Below are positions 1 through 8,747 of a DNA stretch of 64,000 nucleotides, piece after piece. The number at the start of each line of letters is the position of its first letter. The stretch's first letter is position 1. The position numbers and the translations under genes were made by a program. The notes beneath the pieces were generated by a model. The model saw only the letters and a list, made by a program, of their open reading frames with translations, ran no database searches and was not told the origin of the DNA. The DNA comes from Kitasatospora fiedleri (GTDB lineage: Bacteria > Actinomycetota > Actinomycetes > Streptomycetales > Streptomycetaceae): positions 4,154,001 to 4,218,000 of the forward strand of contig NZ_OX419519.1 in the NCBI RefSeq assembly GCF_948472415.1, in the 5' to 3' direction.

Positions 1-225
1 GGCGCGATCGAGGCCCGCCCCCGGCCCGGCACCCACCCCGACCAGGCGGGCGCCATCTTCGGCGAGGCCGACCTCGCCCAGTCCCTGGCCGGCACCCGCC
101 ACCTGGACGCCGCCGCCACCATCGCCCACCTCACCGCCGTCCTGGAGAACCAGCACGGCGGCTGGTCCAGCGACGACACCGCCCTGCTCGCTCTGCGCAT
201 CGACCTCGACGGCCTGGCCCGGTGA
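1..225 (+). CDS. PP2C/SpoIIE-type serine phosphatase, C-terminal fragment
   Basis: The open frame enters from the left edge and stops at 223-225, leaving about 74 C-terminal residues. The end carries a DDTALLALRID motif, which matches the metal-binding Asp-Asp and terminal beta strand of PP2C/SpoIIE-type phosphatases that act on anti-sigma factor antagonists. The next gene downstream encodes a STAS-like protein, which fits a partner-switching signalling pair. The N-terminal domains (PAS, GAF or kinase-like) would lie outside the window, so the full architecture cannot be judged. The family call rests on this tail only. Confidence 0.7.
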   Translation, partial: GAIEARPRPGTHPDQAGAIFGEADLAQSLAGTRHLDAAATIAHLTAVLENQHGGWSSDDTALLALRIDLDGLAR

Positions 226-259
226 ACGCTCCGGCGGATTCGAACGGCACGACCTGCTG

Positions 260-568
260 GTGGTCCACGCCCCCTTCCCCACCGCCTACGTCCTGACCCT
301 GCGCGGCACCGTCGACGCGAACGCGGGCGAGGACCTCGAAGCCGACTTCGCCCGGGCCACCTCCTGTGGCCTGCGCCTGATCGTGGACCTCGGCTCCCTC
401 GAACACGGCGACGAGACCCTGCTCGGCCTCCTCCTCGACGCCCGCCCCACCGGCGGCCTCGACCTCGTCGGCCCCCTCAGCCCCTCCCTCCAGCGCCGCC
501 TGCACACCGCCGGCCTCGCCGACTGGTTCACCATCCAGCCCACCCTCACCGCCGCCCTCCACCACTGA
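260..568 (+). CDS. STAS-domain (anti-sigma factor antagonist-like) protein
   Basis: This 102-residue protein has the size and pattern of a single STAS domain: a first strand around YVLTLRGTVDA, a central strand LRLIVDLGSLE followed by a helix, and a closing TGL-like turn (TAGLADWF). In classical antagonists the central DSxG motif carries the phosphorylated Ser. Here the equivalent stretch reads HGDETLLG, so the usual Ser is not obvious. The GTG at 260 is the first good start, and the frame is open a little further upstream. The adjacent phosphatase suggests partner-switching regulation of an alternative sigma factor, which is inferred. Confidence 0.6.
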   Translation: MVHAPFPTAYVLTLRGTVDANAGEDLEADFARATSCGLRLIVDLGSLEHGDETLLGLLLDARPTGGLDLVGPLSPSLQRRLHTAGLADWFTIQPTLTAALHH

Positions 569-678
569 ACCCCGGGCCACCTGGTACGGACGGGTCCCCA
601 GTGCGGCCGCGCCCGGGTCCGGCCGAGCTACCTCGGGGTGTGCGGACTGTCAGTCGGTCCGGTCGGGTCAGCGGTGGG

Positions 679-1290
679 TCACAGGGCCAGGAGGTCCCGG
701 TTCAGGCCGTTGAGGGGGCCGCCGGTGTCGAACAGGGGCGCGCCCTCGGTGAGGGTGCCGGTGTCGACGGCTTGGAAGCCCGCGCTGTCGGCGAGGTCGG
801 CGACCTTGCGCTTGGCGCCGGAGTGGTCTCCGGCGAGCAGGACGATCCGGCGGCCGCCGTCCACGGCGGGGTCCTCGGTCAGGGCCTGGGCCAGGTAGGT
901 GTTGAAGCCCTTGACCACGAGGGCGCCGGGCAGGAGCCGGGCGACGGTCTCGGTGGGCGGCACTCCGTCGGTGTCGGCGACCTCCAGGCCGCCGGCGGCG
1001 TTCTGCCGCAGCGGGTTGAGCGGCACCAGGACGGTGCGGCCCTGCCAGGAGGGGATCGAGGCCGCGGCGCTCTCCTTCTGGTCCCACTGGACGGCCAGCA
1101 CCACGACGTCGCCGAAGTCGGCGGCCTCCTGGGGTGTCCCGGCCGAGGCGTTCGCCCCCAGCTCGCCGACGAGCGGCGCCAGCGCCTGCGGCCCCTGGTT
1201 GCCCGACACCATCACCTGGTGGCCCGCCCGGGTGAAGACCTGGGCCAGAGCCGTGCCGAGACGACCGGCACCAATGATTCCCACGTTCAT
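679..1290 (-). CDS. NADPH-dependent F420 reductase-like oxidoreductase
   Basis: The 203-residue protein begins with a perfect Rossmann dinucleotide motif (MNVGIIGAGRLGTALAQ) and continues with features of the NADP oxidoreductase/F420-dependent family, including a VVLAVQW strand and a KGFNTYLA segment typical of the active-site region. Members transfer hydride between NADP(H) and F420 or act as related small reductases in the cytoplasm. The frame extends 20 codons further upstream, but the ATG at 1290 gives the natural start directly before the first beta strand. It stands alone, convergent with the STAS gene. Its true substrate is unknown. Confidence 0.75.
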   Translation of the reverse strand: MNVGIIGAGRLGTALAQVFTRAGHQVMVSGNQGPQALAPLVGELGANASAGTPQEAADFGDVVVLAVQWDQKESAAASIPSWQGRTVLVPLNPLRQNAAGGLEVADTDGVPPTETVARLLPGALVVKGFNTYLAQALTEDPAVDGGRRIVLLAGDHSGAKRKVADLADSAGFQAVDTGTLTEGAPLFDTGGPLNGLNRDLLAL

Positions 1291-1445
1291 GGCCTCACGC
1301 TCACACACCCCGGCCGCACCCACACCCCGAGGCCCCGCTCCCTGTTCCACCCGGGTGCGCGGCCGTACCGCCGGGCTCAGCTCTACTGGTCAACGGTTCG
1401 GGCCCCGCAGCAGCCGTAGCCGCCTTGTCCTGGACCCGTCGATGA

Positions 1446-3062
1446 TCACGCGAGGGCGGCGGCGCGGTTCTTCCAGCGGTCCTCGTCGCGGCGGTCGCGC
1501 AGGGCCGAGAAGGCCCAGGGGGCGAGCCGGGGGGCCGGTACGGCGGCGACCTGCTCGGCGCGGTGGAGCAGCCCGCGGGTGCACCGCTCAGCGGTCCAAA
1601 CGGTGACCTGGGCGTGCGGGCCGACGGGGTTGACGCCGATCTCGCCCTTGGGCCCGCAGGCCGCGTTGTAGGGGAGGGCGGTGCGCCGGCCGTTCCAGTG
1701 GGTCCACGCCTCGGCGGCCTTCTCCTGTTCGAAGAGCTGGTAGAGCTGCGGGTAGCGGTCCAGGAGGCGGACCTCGCGGAAGAGGAGCTGGCCGAGCAGC
1801 GGGGCGGCCGCGGTGCGCAGGTCGTCGGTGCCCGCGCCGGTGAAGGCGAAGGTGGTGGCGTCGGCGGCCGGGGTGAGGGCGGTGGCGGTGAAGCGGTGGG
1901 CGAGGCGGTCGCGGACGAAGGCGGCGGCGCTCTGGGACAGGCCGGGTTCGATGCCGTCGATCAGGTCGAGGAGGCGTTGGTGGCCGGGGCGGAAGCGGCC
2001 GACGTCGAAGAGGGCGCCCATGGTGTCGACGGCGGTGAAGGCGAGCTGCTTGTAGAGGTGGTTGTTCATCTCGCCCAGTTCGGCGCAGTTCTTCGTCGCG
2101 GTGCTGGTGGAGTGGAGCATGAGGTACTCGGCGGCGGTCTCGAAGCAGAGGTGGCCGAGGTAGGGCATGACCGTGACGGCGGCGGCCAGTTGGTCGAGGA
2201 ACGGCCCGGCGTCGGGGCGGGTGCGGCCGGTGGCGGCGGCGGCGAGCATCAGGTCCAGTAGGGGTGCGGCGGCGCGCACCCGGTCGGTGACGGACCGGGT
2301 GACCTGGTGGGCCTCGGCGCGGGTGAGGGCGTGGCGGTGGCGGTCGAAGGCGCGCAGGTGGCCGCTGGTGCGGATGGCGTCCAGGGAGCGGGTGAGGTGC
2401 AGCAGGTGCACGGGTCGGCCGGTGGCCAGGGCGGTGAGCATGGCGTTGCCGTCGGGCCGCAGCAGGTGCAGGTCGGGCCACCAGCGGGTGGCGGGCAGGC
2501 GGTAGCGGTCGAGGGCGTCGGCGGCCTTGAGCAGGTCGACGGCCGTGCGGTGCTGTTGGTAGGCGGCGCGTTGCTCGGGGGTGGAGGCGTGGTGGGGGAC
2601 GTCGTGGAGGGCGACGGCGGTGACCGCCTCGGGGCTGGGTGCGTGGCCGAACGCGGCGCTGAGGTCGGTGGGGTACCGGGTGAGCCAGTGGGCGGCGCGG
2701 GCGCCGTGGCCGGCATCGGTGCGGTCGTTGCGGCGGCGGCAGTCGTGGCAGGACGCCGGGGCGGCGAGCGCGAACGCCCGGTCGGGGCCGAGAAGTTGGA
2801 CGAGGACGGCGACGCGGGCGCCGTGCAGCACGCCGTGCAGGGACGTCGCGCTCTCCGGCCGGGCGAACCAGGTCGGATCCGGTACCAGCGGGGTCGCGGG
2901 GTGTGGCAGTCTGGGCCGCGCACCCGGACCGCCCGGCCGCCGGCCGGCGATCCGCGCGAGCGTCGGCCGGTCCATCGTCCGGTGGTCGGGCAGGCGGCCC
3001 GCGGCCGCCGGCTCGTGCAGCGGCGGCCGGTCGTCGCCGGAGGGTGTGGTCGGAGAGTTCAT
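1446..3062 (-). CDS. unknown protein, 538 aa
   Basis: I do not recognise this protein. It is long, Ala/Arg/His/Leu-rich and apparently soluble, with no signal peptide or membrane segment. Visible features are a CHDCRRRND segment near residue 105, a HDVPHHAST segment, and an ordered helical middle (around MPYLGHLCFETAAEYLMLHSTS) that looks like a real folded domain. The start codon is close to and divergent from the glycosyltransferase at 3089, so both may share a promoter region of under 30 bp. Codon use at third positions fits a real gene. Confidence 0.6.
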   Translation of the reverse strand: MNSPTTPSGDDRPPLHEPAAAGRLPDHRTMDRPTLARIAGRRPGGPGARPRLPHPATPLVPDPTWFARPESATSLHGVLHGARVAVLVQLLGPDRAFALAAPASCHDCRRRNDRTDAGHGARAAHWLTRYPTDLSAAFGHAPSPEAVTAVALHDVPHHASTPEQRAAYQQHRTAVDLLKAADALDRYRLPATRWWPDLHLLRPDGNAMLTALATGRPVHLLHLTRSLDAIRTSGHLRAFDRHRHALTRAEAHQVTRSVTDRVRAAAPLLDLMLAAAATGRTRPDAGPFLDQLAAAVTVMPYLGHLCFETAAEYLMLHSTSTATKNCAELGEMNNHLYKQLAFTAVDTMGALFDVGRFRPGHQRLLDLIDGIEPGLSQSAAAFVRDRLAHRFTATALTPAADATTFAFTGAGTDDLRTAAAPLLGQLLFREVRLLDRYPQLYQLFEQEKAAEAWTHWNGRRTALPYNAACGPKGEIGVNPVGPHAQVTVWTAERCTRGLLHRAEQVAAVPAPRLAPWAFSALRDRRDEDRWKNRAAALA

Positions 3063-3088
3063 CGAGTCCTCGAAGGGTCGGGTCGGAC

Positions 3089-3967
3089 ATGGGCGTCACG
3101 TTGGGCGTGGTGGTGCTGACGATGGGGAACCGGCCCGCCGAGCTGGTGGCGCTGCTGGAGTCGGTGCGGGCGCAGGAGGGTTCCGAGTCCGGGGTGCGCA
3201 CGGTGGTGCTCGGGCAGGGCGCCGAGCTGCCCGAACTCCCTGAGTGGGTGGACGCGGTGGAGCTGCCGGAGAACCTGGGCATCCCGGGCGGGCGCAACGC
3301 CGGCGTGGAGCGGCTGCGCGAACTCGGCGGCATGGACGTGCTGGTGGTGCTGGACGACGACGGGCTGCTGCCCAGGACGGATACCTTCCGGCTGGTCCGG
3401 GAGGCGTTCGAGCAGGACCCGCGGCTGGGCATCGTCTCGTTCCGGATCGCGGACGAGACCGGGTTCACCCAGCGCCGCCACGTCCCCCGCCTGGGCACGT
3501 CCGACCCGATGCAGTCCGGGCCGGTGACCACGTTCCTCGGCGGCGGCCACGCCATCCGGATGGCCGTGGTCGACCAGGTCGGGCTGTTCCCGGCGGAGTT
3601 CTTCTACGCGCACGAGGAGACCGACTTCGCCTGGCGGGCGCTGGACGCCGGATGGCGCATCGACTACCGCGCCGACCTGGTGCTCCAGCACCCGCGCACC
3701 GACCCGGCCCGGCACGCCTCCTACTACCGGATGACCGCCCGCAACCGGGTCTGGCTGGCCAAGCGCCACCTCCCGGCACCGCTGGTGCCGGTCTACCTCG
3801 CTTCCTGGATCGGCTACACCCTGCTGCGCCGCCCGCCGGTGGACGGCCTGAAGGCGTGGTGGGGCGGCTTCTTCGAGGGGGTGCGGGTGGCCTGCCCGCC
3901 GCGCCGGCCGATGCGGTGGAGCACGGTGCGGCGGATGGCGCAGCTGGGCCGACCGCCGATCTTCTGA
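3089..3967 (+). CDS. family 2 glycosyltransferase
   Basis: This 292-residue GT-A fold enzyme would transfer a sugar from a nucleotide donor. The N-terminal strand LGVVVLTMGNRP, the NLGIPGGRNAG motif and the acidic LDDDG (DxD-type, metal and nucleotide binding) are all in the expected order. A later EETDFAWRALDAGW block matches the catalytic-base ED motif of rhamnosyl/galactofuranosyl-type GT2 enzymes. The ATG at 3089 directly precedes the first beta strand. The C-terminus is basic and aromatic, suggesting peripheral membrane contact. No polysaccharide operon surrounds it, so its acceptor is unknown. Confidence 0.85.
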   Translation: MGVTLGVVVLTMGNRPAELVALLESVRAQEGSESGVRTVVLGQGAELPELPEWVDAVELPENLGIPGGRNAGVERLRELGGMDVLVVLDDDGLLPRTDTFRLVREAFEQDPRLGIVSFRIADETGFTQRRHVPRLGTSDPMQSGPVTTFLGGGHAIRMAVVDQVGLFPAEFFYAHEETDFAWRALDAGWRIDYRADLVLQHPRTDPARHASYYRMTARNRVWLAKRHLPAPLVPVYLASWIGYTLLRRPPVDGLKAWWGGFFEGVRVACPPRRPMRWSTVRRMAQLGRPPIF

Positions 3968-4083
3968 CGGCCGGGCCCGGCCGGTGCCGGGCGCGGACCG
4001 GAACAGCAGGGGGAACGCGTCAGCTCCTCCGGTCGCCCGTATGCTCCGATCCGCCCCGTCCGTACGAGAGGAAGGATCACCCC

Positions 4084-4503
4084 GTGGAGTTCGTCACCCC
4101 TGGGCCCACGAGCAAGGGCCCCCGGGACCGTTTCAACGGTGATGTCTGGTTCGACGCCATCCGGGTCGGCCGGGAGCCGTCCCGGCTGTGCGCCAGCATG
4201 GTCCGTTTCGCCCCCGGTGCGCGCACCGCCTGGCACCACCACGCCGTTGGGCAGACCCTCCACGTCGTCGCCGGCGTCGCCCTGATCGGCACGCGTGACG
4301 GCACCGTCTTCGAAGCCCACCCCGGGGAGACCGTCACCTGCCCGCCCGGCGAGGAGCACTGGCACGGCGCCGCTCCCGACCGCTTCATGCAGCACCTCGC
4401 CCTGTGGGACGCCACCGCCCCCGACGACGACCGACCCGAGATCACCTGGCTCGAACACGTCACTGACGAGCAGTACGGCGCCGAACGCACCCGCAGCCGC
4501 TGA
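4084..4503 (+). CDS. cupin-domain protein
   Basis: The 139-residue single-domain cupin has the pattern TAWHHHAVGQTLHVVAG followed by PPGEEHWHGA. These are the two His-containing motifs that bind a metal in small cupins related to carboxymuconolactone decarboxylase-associated and hydroxynitrile lyase-type proteins. A strong AGGAAGGA ribosome site sits just upstream of the GTG at 4084. The reaction cannot be told from the sequence. It is monocistronic between a glycosyltransferase and a LuxR regulator. Confidence 0.8.
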   Translation: MEFVTPGPTSKGPRDRFNGDVWFDAIRVGREPSRLCASMVRFAPGARTAWHHHAVGQTLHVVAGVALIGTRDGTVFEAHPGETVTCPPGEEHWHGAAPDRFMQHLALWDATAPDDDRPEITWLEHVTDEQYGAERTRSR

Positions 4504-4711
4504 TCACGGGGCCCGCGCCGTCGCTCCGGCCGTCACCGCGCTGCGCCGGAAGCCGGTTGACGGGGCATCAGTCCACGGCGGTGGCGGGCCGGGGCGGTGG
4601 CGGGGGCGGATCGGCCGGACACAACTTTTTCACGACGGCTTCGTGTGCGGGCGCTAGGCTGGCGGGTCGAAACGTTATCTCAGTGCGATGCGATCCGGGG
4701 GGCGCTGAACC

Positions 4712-5557
4712 GTGATCAAGAACGACTCAGCTCTACGGCAGGTGGCACGCGTCATGACGACGGTGGCCGAGCCGCCGGTGGCGGCCCCGCGGGCCGATGA
4801 CGACTGGGTGGTCGACGTCGAGCAGTTCGAGCCGAGAACGAGCGTACTGCTGGCGGATCACGACCCGATCTCGCGCCGGGTGCTCGGGACGGTGTTGCGG
4901 GACGCCGCGCAACTGGACTACCTGCGGTGCGTGGACAGCCACCGGCCGATCCACGAGTGGTCCCGGCTGGCGCTGGCCGACGTGGTGGTGCTGGTGGTCG
5001 GCCCGCAGGACGAACCCTGGTCGGTGGTGCGGCAGTTGGTCGGGTGTCAGGTCAAGGTGCTGCTGATCGGCACGGACTGGAGCCGGTGGCGGGTGGACGC
5101 GGCGTTCGCCGCCGGGGCCACCGGGTGCCTGGTCAAGGACACCGAGATCGCCCGGCTGGCCAGCGCGACCCGGGCGGTGGCGTCCGGGCACGTGGTGCTC
5201 TCCCCGCAGGTGCTCGCGCAGGTGCTGGAGACCCGGCGGCTGTCCTCGGTCGGGTCGCCGTCCGGCCCGGCGCCGGGGGAGCCGCGACCGCCCGGGACGG
5301 AGAACCCGGACCGGCTGCTGCGCTGCCTCACCAAGCGCGAGCGCGAGGTGCTGGAGCTGCTGGCCGACGGCCGGTCCACGGCGGAGGCGGCCGGGGTGCT
5401 GAAGCTCTCCGCGGCCACCGTGAAGAGCCATGTCTCGCACGCGCTGGCGAAGTTGGGGGTGCGCAACCGGCTGGAGGCGGTGCTGCTGATGCAGCGCGGC
5501 CGGGCGGCCCGGCAGGCACGGTTGCAGGCCCCGCCGGACCGGGCGCAGGGTGCCTGA
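4712..5557 (+). CDS. LuxR-family response-regulator-like protein lacking the phospho-acceptor
   Basis: The protein (281 aa from the GTG at 4712, or 267 from the ATG at 4754) has an N-terminal receiver-like fold (TSVLLADHDPISRRVLG; LLIGTDW; GATGCLVKD with the conserved Lys) and a C-terminal LuxR helix-turn-helix (LTKREREVLELLADG ... TVKSHVSHALAKLGV). In canonical receivers strand 3 reads DVVLLD; here it is DVVVLVV, so the phospho-acceptor Asp is replaced by Val. This suggests an atypical, phosphorylation-independent regulator. No histidine kinase gene is adjacent. It lies at the left edge of the accessory region, so a role in controlling it is possible but unproven. Confidence 0.8.
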   Translation: MIKNDSALRQVARVMTTVAEPPVAAPRADDDWVVDVEQFEPRTSVLLADHDPISRRVLGTVLRDAAQLDYLRCVDSHRPIHEWSRLALADVVVLVVGPQDEPWSVVRQLVGCQVKVLLIGTDWSRWRVDAAFAAGATGCLVKDTEIARLASATRAVASGHVVLSPQVLAQVLETRRLSSVGSPSGPAPGEPRPPGTENPDRLLRCLTKREREVLELLADGRSTAEAAGVLKLSAATVKSHVSHALAKLGVRNRLEAVLLMQRGRAARQARLQAPPDRAQGA

Positions 5558-5769
5558 CGGCGTTCCTGCGCGCGGTCCGGACGGGGCCGCCCGGGACGAG
5601 GCCGGGGAGACTGTCCCGGGGTTTCGGGGCCGTGTCGGGCACGGCGGGTGAGGAGGGCAGGGAGGGCAGGGAGGGTACGGCGAGTACGGCGGGGACGGGC
5701 GGCCAGGGCGCGGCGTACGGCGGGCGTCCGGCCGACTGGGTGCCGCGCGGTCCGCGCCGCGCCGCGGTC

Positions 5770-7053
5770 TCAGGCCGTGGCGAGCGGGCGGCCGACCGAC
5801 TTGCCGGGGGCCAGCGGCGCCGCCAGCAGCGAGGCGACCGCGACGGCGATCCAGACCACCGTCCAGGAGGACACCCCGAGCAGCAGCGGGATGAGCATCG
5901 GGGTGACGAAGGCGCCGGTGAACGCGGTGGTGTTCTCCAGGCCCAGCGCGGTGCCCGCGCGTTCGGCCCCGGCCATGGCGGCGATCTCGGTGTAGGCGAC
6001 GCCGTGCCAGGCGTTGGCGACCATGCCGCCGATGGCGAGGGCGGCGGCGGTCCAGAAGGTCGGGGCGTGGGCGAGGACGGCCGCACCGGCCATCAGGACG
6101 CCGGCGATCACGCCGACCGCCCGGACGTAGCTGCGCCGGTTCTTGTTCCGGTCGGTGTAGCGGCCGCTCCAGACCCGGATGGCCGCGCCGCCGATCTGCG
6201 CGGTCAGGATGGTCGCGCTGGCGGCGAACAGGCCCGCGTGCTTGGCGTCGTGCAGGAAGACGCCCGCGAAGGAGAGCACGGCGATCTGCGGCATCGTCAG
6301 CAGCGCGCTGGCCAGGGCGAGCCGCCAGCAGTCCCAGCGGACCAGCGGCGAGCGGGTGTCCTGCGGGGCGGCGGCCCGGGCTGCGGCGCCCCCGGCGGCC
6401 GGGAGGTCCTCGGGGGAGTGCAGCCAGCGCCAGGTGGCGGCGGCGGTGACGAAGCAGAACAGCGCGAGCACGCCGTAGACCGGACGGAAGCCGTAGGAGG
6501 AGGCGAGCCAGGGCAGCAGCGCGGCGCCGATCGCGCCGCCGGCCGGGATCGCGGTCTGCCGGATGCTCATCGCGAAGCCGCGTTCGCCGTCGCGGAACCA
6601 GATCATCACGGCGCGGCCGGAGGAGCCGTTGACGCTGCCGCCGAGCAGGCCGACCAGCAGCAGGCCGGCCGCGAGCAGCCCGATGGCCGGGACCGAGCCG
6701 CCGCCGGGCACCACGAAGACCGCCATCAGGGCCAGCACGGCACCGGTGGAGAGCAGGCCGGTCAGCAGGATCTTCCGGTCGCCGAACCGGTCGGTCAGCA
6801 GGCCCCAGAAGATCTCGGAGACCGCGACGCCGAGCAGGGTGGCGCCGAGGACGAAGCCGAGCTGGCCGGTGGTCAGGTGGTAGTCCGCCCGCATGGTGGT
6901 GCCGGTGACCGGGATGCCCGCGAAGCTGGCGGAGAAGCTGGCCTGGGCGGCGACGCCGAGGCCGAGCACGGTCCAGCGGTGCTTGGGGCCGAAGCGGGAC
7001 GGCGGTGCGGCGCCGGATTCCCCTCGGTCGGTAGCCGTAGGGACGACGGTCAC
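5770..7053 (-). CDS. MFS transporter
   Basis: This 427-residue integral membrane protein has about 12 hydrophobic segments and the MFS loop 2-3 motif GLLTDRFGDRK. It would move a small organic acid or metabolite across the cytoplasmic membrane using the proton gradient. The GTG start at 7053 has a GAGGAG ribosome site. It is the last gene of a minus-strand unit with a cupin (88 bp upstream) and an Fe/2-oxoglutarate dioxygenase, so uptake or export of the dioxygenase substrate or product is a reasonable inference. Confidence 0.85.
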   Translation of the reverse strand: MTVVPTATDRGESGAAPPSRFGPKHRWTVLGLGVAAQASFSASFAGIPVTGTTMRADYHLTTGQLGFVLGATLLGVAVSEIFWGLLTDRFGDRKILLTGLLSTGAVLALMAVFVVPGGGSVPAIGLLAAGLLLVGLLGGSVNGSSGRAVMIWFRDGERGFAMSIRQTAIPAGGAIGAALLPWLASSYGFRPVYGVLALFCFVTAAATWRWLHSPEDLPAAGGAAARAAAPQDTRSPLVRWDCWRLALASALLTMPQIAVLSFAGVFLHDAKHAGLFAASATILTAQIGGAAIRVWSGRYTDRNKNRRSYVRAVGVIAGVLMAGAAVLAHAPTFWTAAALAIGGMVANAWHGVAYTEIAAMAGAERAGTALGLENTTAFTGAFVTPMLIPLLLGVSSWTVVWIAVAVASLLAAPLAPGKSVGRPLATA

Positions 7054-7141
7054 AGGAACTCCTCGGAACTCGGATGTCGGGGGTGGCCGGCGGCCCGCCG
7101 AGGCTGCGTCGGGGGCGGGCCGCCGGCCGGTGGTGGTGCCG

Positions 7142-7561
7142 TCAGACCGGCTGGACGGGCTGCTCCCACACCACCAGGGCGATGCAGCCGTTGGCGCTGC
7201 GCGGGGCGTGGACGCTGTCCGGCTTCATCACCAGCAGGCTGTTCGCCGGGTAGACGCCCTCGTCGGTCTCCAGCTGGCCGCTGCAGATGTAGATCAGCTC
7301 GTAGCCCGGGTGGCGGTGCGGCTTGGCCGCGGCGCCCGGCAGGTAGCGGACGATCGCGGCGGCCGGGCCGGCCGGGCCGGTCTGCTCGGTGGTGTAGAGG
7401 CGGTGGATCTCGGCGCCCACCCGGCCGTCGGTGAGCAGCGGCTCGAACTCCAGCTCCTGGAAGTCGAACCTGCCGCCGGCCAGCTCGGTGAACAGCACCG
7501 GCAGGCACTCGGCCAGCCCGTTCTCGGCCACGGCGCTGTCGGCGAGGGCGTTGTCGGTCAT
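7142..7561 (-). CDS. cupin-domain protein, ChrR/quercetinase-like
   Basis: The 139-residue protein carries both cupin motifs: PHRHPGYELIYICSGQ (His, His, Glu metal ligands) and PDSVHAP (final His). It is therefore expected to bind one divalent metal, as in ChrR-like and acetylacetone-dioxygenase-like cupins. It lies between a dioxygenase gene and an MFS gene on the same strand. A 170-bp spacer made of direct repeats separates it from the dioxygenase. The role could be a metal-dependent isomerase, oxygenase or binding protein. Confidence 0.8.
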   Translation of the reverse strand: MTDNALADSAVAENGLAECLPVLFTELAGGRFDFQELEFEPLLTDGRVGAEIHRLYTTEQTGPAGPAAAIVRYLPGAAAKPHRHPGYELIYICSGQLETDEGVYPANSLLVMKPDSVHAPRSANGCIALVVWEQPVQPV

Positions 7562-7614
7562 CTGCGCGGTCTCCTGGTGAAGTCGTTGGCTGCGGGAAAG
7601 AACTGACTGCCCGT

Positions 7615-7735
7615 CAGGCGCGATCGGACGGGATCGGGCAGGCTCGGGCGCGATCGGACGGGACCGGGCGCGATCGGGCAGGCTCGGACGGGATCGGGCA
7701 AGCCCCGGCGCGATCGGACGGGATCGGGCGCGGTC
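7615..7735. repeat. intergenic direct repeats built on GCGCGATCGGACGGGATCGG
   Basis: The spacer between the dioxygenase stop and the cupin start is almost entirely made of imperfect copies of a unit containing GCGCGATCGGACGGGATCGG, alternating with GGCAGGCTCGG. At least three or four degenerate copies are visible. The array touches the dioxygenase stop codon at 7734. It could be an expanded intergenic minisatellite, an mRNA-stability element or a multi-site protein-binding region. Confidence 0.75.
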
Positions 7736-8747
7736 AGGCGCCGTCGCCGACCCGGCCGGGCACGCCGTCGATCCAGCGGTCGGTGTGCCGGTCGGCGGCG
7801 GCCTGGTCGCGGAAGGCGTAGGACTTGAGCAGCCAGCGGCGGCGGGCGGCCTCGGGGTCGTTGATCTCCATCTTGTCCCGGCTGTGCAGGCCGTCCTGGT
7901 TGGCGAAGGTGAACAGGTCGCCGGTGAGGATGCGGTGCCGGGTCTTGTCCGCGCGGACCAGCGCGTTCTTCAGGGCCAGCAGGGCCACGATGGCCTGCGG
8001 CGGGGCGTCGGGGGTGACGGTCGTGGTGGTGTCGAGGTAGCGGAAGCTGTGCTCGTTCTCCAGGACCGCGTGCACGTCCGAGACGGACAGGGCGCCGTTG
8101 TTGTCGCGGGAGAGCACGTCGTACGGGGTGATGAAGTACGGCTGCCGCAGCACGTCCTGCTGCTCCGGGGTGAGGTTCGCCAGCAGCTTCCGGCCGTCGA
8201 CGAAGCCGGTGTAGATGTAGTCGCGGTCGGGGCAGCGCATGCCGAGCAGGGAGATGTAGTCGGCGCGGACCGGGTGCGCGGTGCGGTCGTTGTGGAAGAC
8301 CAGCTCGCTGTCGCTGAAGCCGGTCTGCAGGCCGCTGTAGCGGTTGATGGCGATCACGTCGACGAAGAAGTCGCCGTTGAAGCGGGTGCCGTAGGAGAGC
8401 AGCGGCGTGCGCACCAGGTGGCCGAACAGCGCCAGGAACGCCTCGGAGACGAAGGTGGTCTTCTTCGCGTGCTTGTCCGCGATCGGGTCGTCCAGGTCGA
8501 GCTCGGGTATCTCCCGGTCGAGCGGGCAGTTGCGCAGGACGTGGGCGACCGCGGTGCCGGATTCCCGGTCGAGCCGGATGCGCTCGCAGACCTCGGTGAA
8601 GAAGGCCGGCACCTCGCCGCGGTCGATCAGGTCGTGCACGGCGGCGGAGAAGGCGAGATAGTCGCGGTACGGCTGCTTGTCGACGGTGGCCAGGACCGCG
8701 AACAGCTCCTCGCGTTCGGCGTCGGTCATCGTGTACAGCGGTTGCAT
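7734..8747 (-). CDS. TauD/clavaminate synthase-like Fe(II)/2-oxoglutarate dioxygenase
   Basis: This 337-residue soluble enzyme shows the 2-His-1-carboxylate iron site: FHND gives His152 and Asp154, and GLHSRD gives His288, followed by an Arg cluster (ARRRWL, about 302-304) suited to binding 2-oxoglutarate. The overall pattern (FHNDRTAHPVRADYISLLG) resembles the amino-acid hydroxylases of the clavaminate synthase/asparagine oxygenase group. The ATG at 8747 has a GGGAGAGAC ribosome-site region; the longer frame upstream is Arg-rich shadow. The likely role is hydroxylation or oxidation of an amino acid or 2-oxoacid made by the neighbouring pathway. The substrate is not determinable here. Confidence 0.8.
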   Translation of the reverse strand: MQPLYTMTDAEREELFAVLATVDKQPYRDYLAFSAAVHDLIDRGEVPAFFTEVCERIRLDRESGTAVAHVLRNCPLDREIPELDLDDPIADKHAKKTTFVSEAFLALFGHLVRTPLLSYGTRFNGDFFVDVIAINRYSGLQTGFSDSELVFHNDRTAHPVRADYISLLGMRCPDRDYIYTGFVDGRKLLANLTPEQQDVLRQPYFITPYDVLSRDNNGALSVSDVHAVLENEHSFRYLDTTTTVTPDAPPQAIVALLALKNALVRADKTRHRILTGDLFTFANQDGLHSRDKMEINDPEAARRRWLLKSYAFRDQAAADRHTDRWIDGVPGRVGDGA

